DNA of 64,000 bases from a virus: positions 1-64,000 of IMG/VR virus record IMGVR_UViG_3300032249_001164; one strand, 5' to 3'. The notes under the pieces are model-generated. The model saw only the letters and a list, made by a program, of their open reading frames with translations, ran no database searches and was not told where the DNA came from. Both the position numbers and the translations under genes were made by a program. Numbering within the stretch: the first letter of the stretch is position 1; every line of letters starts with the position of its first letter. This document shows, in pieces, positions 62,390-64,000 of this stretch.

Positions 62390-62568
62390 TTGATTTTGCA
62401 GCGAAGTACGTTGCCAAAGATTGGATGTATAAACGCAAGCTCTGGCGTACCAGAGCCACAAGCAAGCATTCGATTATTCATTTCAACGACCAACTTAATA
62501 ATAACGAACCAAGTCAATAAAATAATCAACCCAGAAATCGCAACTTCAGTAAAAACTCGTTTAAGCAT
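62386..62568 (-). CDS. Small membrane protein
   Basis: A 60-aa protein, MLKRVFTEVAISGLIILLTW, with one membrane segment (ISGLIILLTWFVIIKLVVEM) near residues 11-30 and a hydrophilic end (NNRMLACGSGTPELAFIHPI). It overlaps its neighbours by one and four bases. Host-membrane targeting is likely; function unknown. Confidence 0.55.
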   Translation of the reverse strand: MLKRVFTEVAISGLIILLTWFVIIKLVVEMNNRMLACGSGTPELAFIHPIFGNVLRCKIK

Positions 62569-62846
62569 TAGTGGTATGCAGTGGGAGCAAGTACAAAATA
62601 GTAGCCTTCGTGATCACTCCCCCTAGCAACGATCTTGTAGCTAGCAAGATAGCCGGCAGATTCTGGCCCCGTAAATTTATCCATCCAAATTTTGACGACT
62701 TCTATTGGATCTGTATTTGAGTCAATAGAGTCCATTGTGCAAACCTTCCAAGTCGTGCTTGCGTCACGCTTGTGTTTAGCGATTAACTTGAAACGCCCGG
62801 CTGAGCTACAAGAATTTTCGACTCGAACGCAAATGCCAATGTCCAT
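62568..62846 (-). CDS. Hypothetical protein
   Basis: A 92-aa protein, MDIGICVRVENSCSSAGRFK. Contains RDASTTWKVCTMDSIDSNTD and PIEVVKIWMDKFTGPESAGY, ending YYFVLAPTAYH. Alpha/beta mixture with three Cys in the N-terminal half. Not recognised. Confidence 0.55.
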   Translation of the reverse strand: MDIGICVRVENSCSSAGRFKLIAKHKRDASTTWKVCTMDSIDSNTDPIEVVKIWMDKFTGPESAGYLASYKIVARGSDHEGYYFVLAPTAYH

Positions 62847-62880
62847 AGCAATGAAATGTGAAATGTGAAACTGAAAGTAA

Positions 62881-63033
62881 TCAGTAATTGTCGGTTAAAA
62901 TATCAAGCACATCTTGCACGTCGTCCGTAGAATTAGCTTGAATAAACTCTCTGGCGATAAGCTCCCAACTAAACCGACCCTCTTCGGCAAGTTCAACTAA
63001 GGTGGAACGTGGATCTTGTGTTTTGTGTGGCAT
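62881..63033 (-). CDS. Small acidic helical protein
   Basis: A 50-aa protein from the ATG at 63033, MPHKTQDPRSTLVELAEEGR, then FSWELIAREFIQANSTDDVQ and DVLDILTDNY, an acidic helix pair. It is the first gene after promoter module C (predicted start near 63083). Not recognised; small acidic phage proteins often bind host proteins. Confidence 0.6.
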   Translation of the reverse strand: MPHKTQDPRSTLVELAEEGRFSWELIAREFIQANSTDDVQDVLDILTDNY

Positions 63034-63067
63034 GACCTGGAAAGTGCAAACAGTGGATGTGCCGAGG

Positions 63068-63155
63068 CTGTAATTTCCCCGACCCATCTACTATACCACG
63101 GCGACCCGCTTTTAGCAAGCCCAGAACCCTGTAAAGTTAGCAAAATGTAACAATA
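63068..63155 (-). promoter_or_regulatory. Promoter module C
   Basis: Minus strand: TTGCTA (63118-63113), 17-bp spacer, TATAGT (63095-63090). Upstream palindrome GTTAGCAAAATGTAAC at 63136-63151, again 18 nt from the -35 box; leader GGTCGGGGAAATTACAGCC. The module is followed upstream by a GCAAGGTTAAGG element also seen near module A. Drives 63033 and the following genes. Confidence 0.8.
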
Positions 63156-63216
63156 AAATTCTCGATTTTCGCAAGGTTAAGGACGCCGAGCCTGCAGATT
63201 CCAGCCGCCTCAACCC

Positions 63217-63750
63217 TTAAGCTTTAGCGGAGGTAGTCGGCTTGCCACTTTTCTTTTTTTCTTCCAGCAACCTGACAAGCTCTGACATCGAAAGTCCATT
63301 GAGCGGCTTATGGTTGAATTGACCCGCCGCCATCCGCTTTAAGTTTTCACCTGTGTTTCCTGGTGGAATTCCCCAGTCCAGAATCTGGCCTTTATCCCCC
63401 AACGTCATCAGCGTATTCTTGCACCTTTGCAGCAGCTCAAACGCTACAAAGTGCAATTTAATCCATTCGTGTAAGCTAGCTTCCGTTGCATCATGCCTTG
63501 CGTCATCGAATTTGTGGTCTGGAACCTGCGATTCCCAGCCCTCTTTCAGTTCAACTGGCTGAAGCTCTGCAACTCTCAAGCCCTCCTTGGTAGCATACCA
63601 GGTCAAAACATCAATTCTTCTTGAGTGGCTGGTCCATTCAAAAATGCCTGGACCTATAAACGCAACCTTTTTGCCGTTCACGTTCAAGTTGCATGTGTGC
63701 CCCCCTTCGCAACGGCGAACGCTTTTGACTTCGAGTAGCAAGTTTTGCAT
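63217..63750 (-). CDS. Hypothetical protein
   Basis: A 177-aa protein, MQNLLLEVKSVRRCEGGHTC. Residues about 8-50 hold VRRCEGGHTCNLNVNGKKVA and FIGPGIFEWTSHSRRIDVLT (mixed strands with two Cys and a His). The middle is a helix (SLHEWIKLHFVAFELLQRCK), and the end is basic (LEEKKKSGKPTTSAKA). Not recognised. The upstream gene at 63759 ends 8 nt before its ATG. Confidence 0.6.
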   Translation of the reverse strand: MQNLLLEVKSVRRCEGGHTCNLNVNGKKVAFIGPGIFEWTSHSRRIDVLTWYATKEGLRVAELQPVELKEGWESQVPDHKFDDARHDATEASLHEWIKLHFVAFELLQRCKNTLMTLGDKGQILDWGIPPGNTGENLKRMAAGQFNHKPLNGLSMSELVRLLEEKKKSGKPTTSAKA

Positions 63751-63758
63751 TGTTGAGT

Positions 63759-64000
63759 TCAGTGAATAAGATCGATGTACCGAGGTAAAAAGTCAACACT
63801 GATTTTACTGCCATCATTCCAAGCGGCTACTGGGGCATGGTGCCAAGTACCAAGCCACAAAGCTGCAACCTTTGACACCTTGCTTTCATCCCTCCAAGGG
63901 TAGAAAACGACAACTATGGATACTCCAATGGAAACTCCATTGCCAAGCGTTTGCTCCGTAAACTCAATCGAGTTAACTGCCTTGAACCTGTCGTCCGCCT
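63759..64000 (-). CDS. Hypothetical protein (partial, N-terminus outside window)
   Basis: The minus-strand frame is open from the window edge to a TGA at 63759. The visible 80 residues include DRFKAVNSIEFTEQTLGNGV, SIGVSIVVVFYPWRDESKVS, ALWLGTWHHAPVAAWNDGSK and ISVDFLPRYIDLIH. Mixed alpha/beta with several Trp and two adjacent His. No family is recognised. Confidence 0.65.
   Translation of the reverse strand, partial: ADDRFKAVNSIEFTEQTLGNGVSIGVSIVVVFYPWRDESKVSKVAALWLGTWHHAPVAAWNDGSKISVDFLPRYIDLIH

Noticed and set aside
1-64000. Integrase, excisionase, attachment sites or photosynthesis genes
   Set aside because: None were found, so there is no evidence for a prophage or for psbA-type auxiliary genes in this window.

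Overview
The window is almost certainly part of the genome of a long-tailed (siphovirus-type, lambda/HK97-like) phage of a cyanobacterium. It carries a complete head and tail morphogenesis block in near-canonical order, a lysis cassette, a replication/recombination block, nucleotide-metabolism genes and a large set of tiny unknown genes. A cyanobacterial host is suggested by a phage sigma factor resembling cyanobacterial group 2 sigma factors, a ThyX of the type seen in cyanobacteria and their phages, a C-terminal tail (ARWGHPAASP) typical of picocyanobacterial proteins, and a heptanucleotide repeat array reminiscent of cyanobacterial STRR repeats. This is inference: no photosynthesis gene, integrase or tRNA was found. 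The first and last genes run off the window.

Layout. (1) 1-7.3 kb, minus strand: SSB, a second OB-fold protein, PD-(D/E)XK nuclease, coiled-coil protein, Rad52-type annealing protein, DnaB-like helicase, replisome-organizer protein and a ribbon-helix-helix regulator. (2) 7.6-11.1 kb, plus strand: a small gene, a sigma-70 factor and a large virion-type protein, closed by a strong terminator. (3) 11.1-12.7 kb, minus: GH19 endolysin and holin-like membrane proteins. (4) 12.8-42.5 kb, minus: fibre, tail-tube-like proteins, tip protein J, K-like and L-like proteins, a 2444-aa tape measure, tail assembly chaperones with a probable programmed frameshift, major tail protein, connectors, capsid, scaffold, portal and large terminase. 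(5) 42.8-51 kb, mixed strands: ThyX, a thymidylate kinase split by an in-frame amber codon, a dCTP deaminase containing an intein, a primase-type zinc ribbon, an L,D-transpeptidase and regulators. (6) 51-64 kb, mostly minus: small, tightly overlapping unknown genes, a winged-helix protein and a terminase-small-subunit-like protein.

The most unusual parts are non-coding. At 54,542-54,891 there are 50 consecutive heptanucleotides (consensus GTAACCT) in perfect 7-nt register with no indel, followed by a cluster of GAATGGC repeats and then a winged-helix/initiator-like gene; this could be an origin or a regulator-binding array. From 57 to 63 kb, three intergenic regions carry near-identical promoter modules on the minus strand: a near-consensus sigma-70 promoter with a 17-bp spacer, an upstream palindrome GTTA-N8-TAAC exactly 18 nt from the -35 box, and a conserved transcribed leader. 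A second conserved leader element (core AAGTTT...CCGGAAA) precedes three of the small genes. Together these suggest a coordinated regulon of tiny, probably early, host-takeover genes.

Working model (inference): the small-gene operons are read from host-type sigma-70 promoters; the phage sigma factor, which has a divergent region 4.2, may then redirect RNA polymerase to late structural genes, which lack obvious host-type promoters. ThyX, thymidylate kinase and dCTP deaminase would together supply dTTP for phage DNA synthesis.
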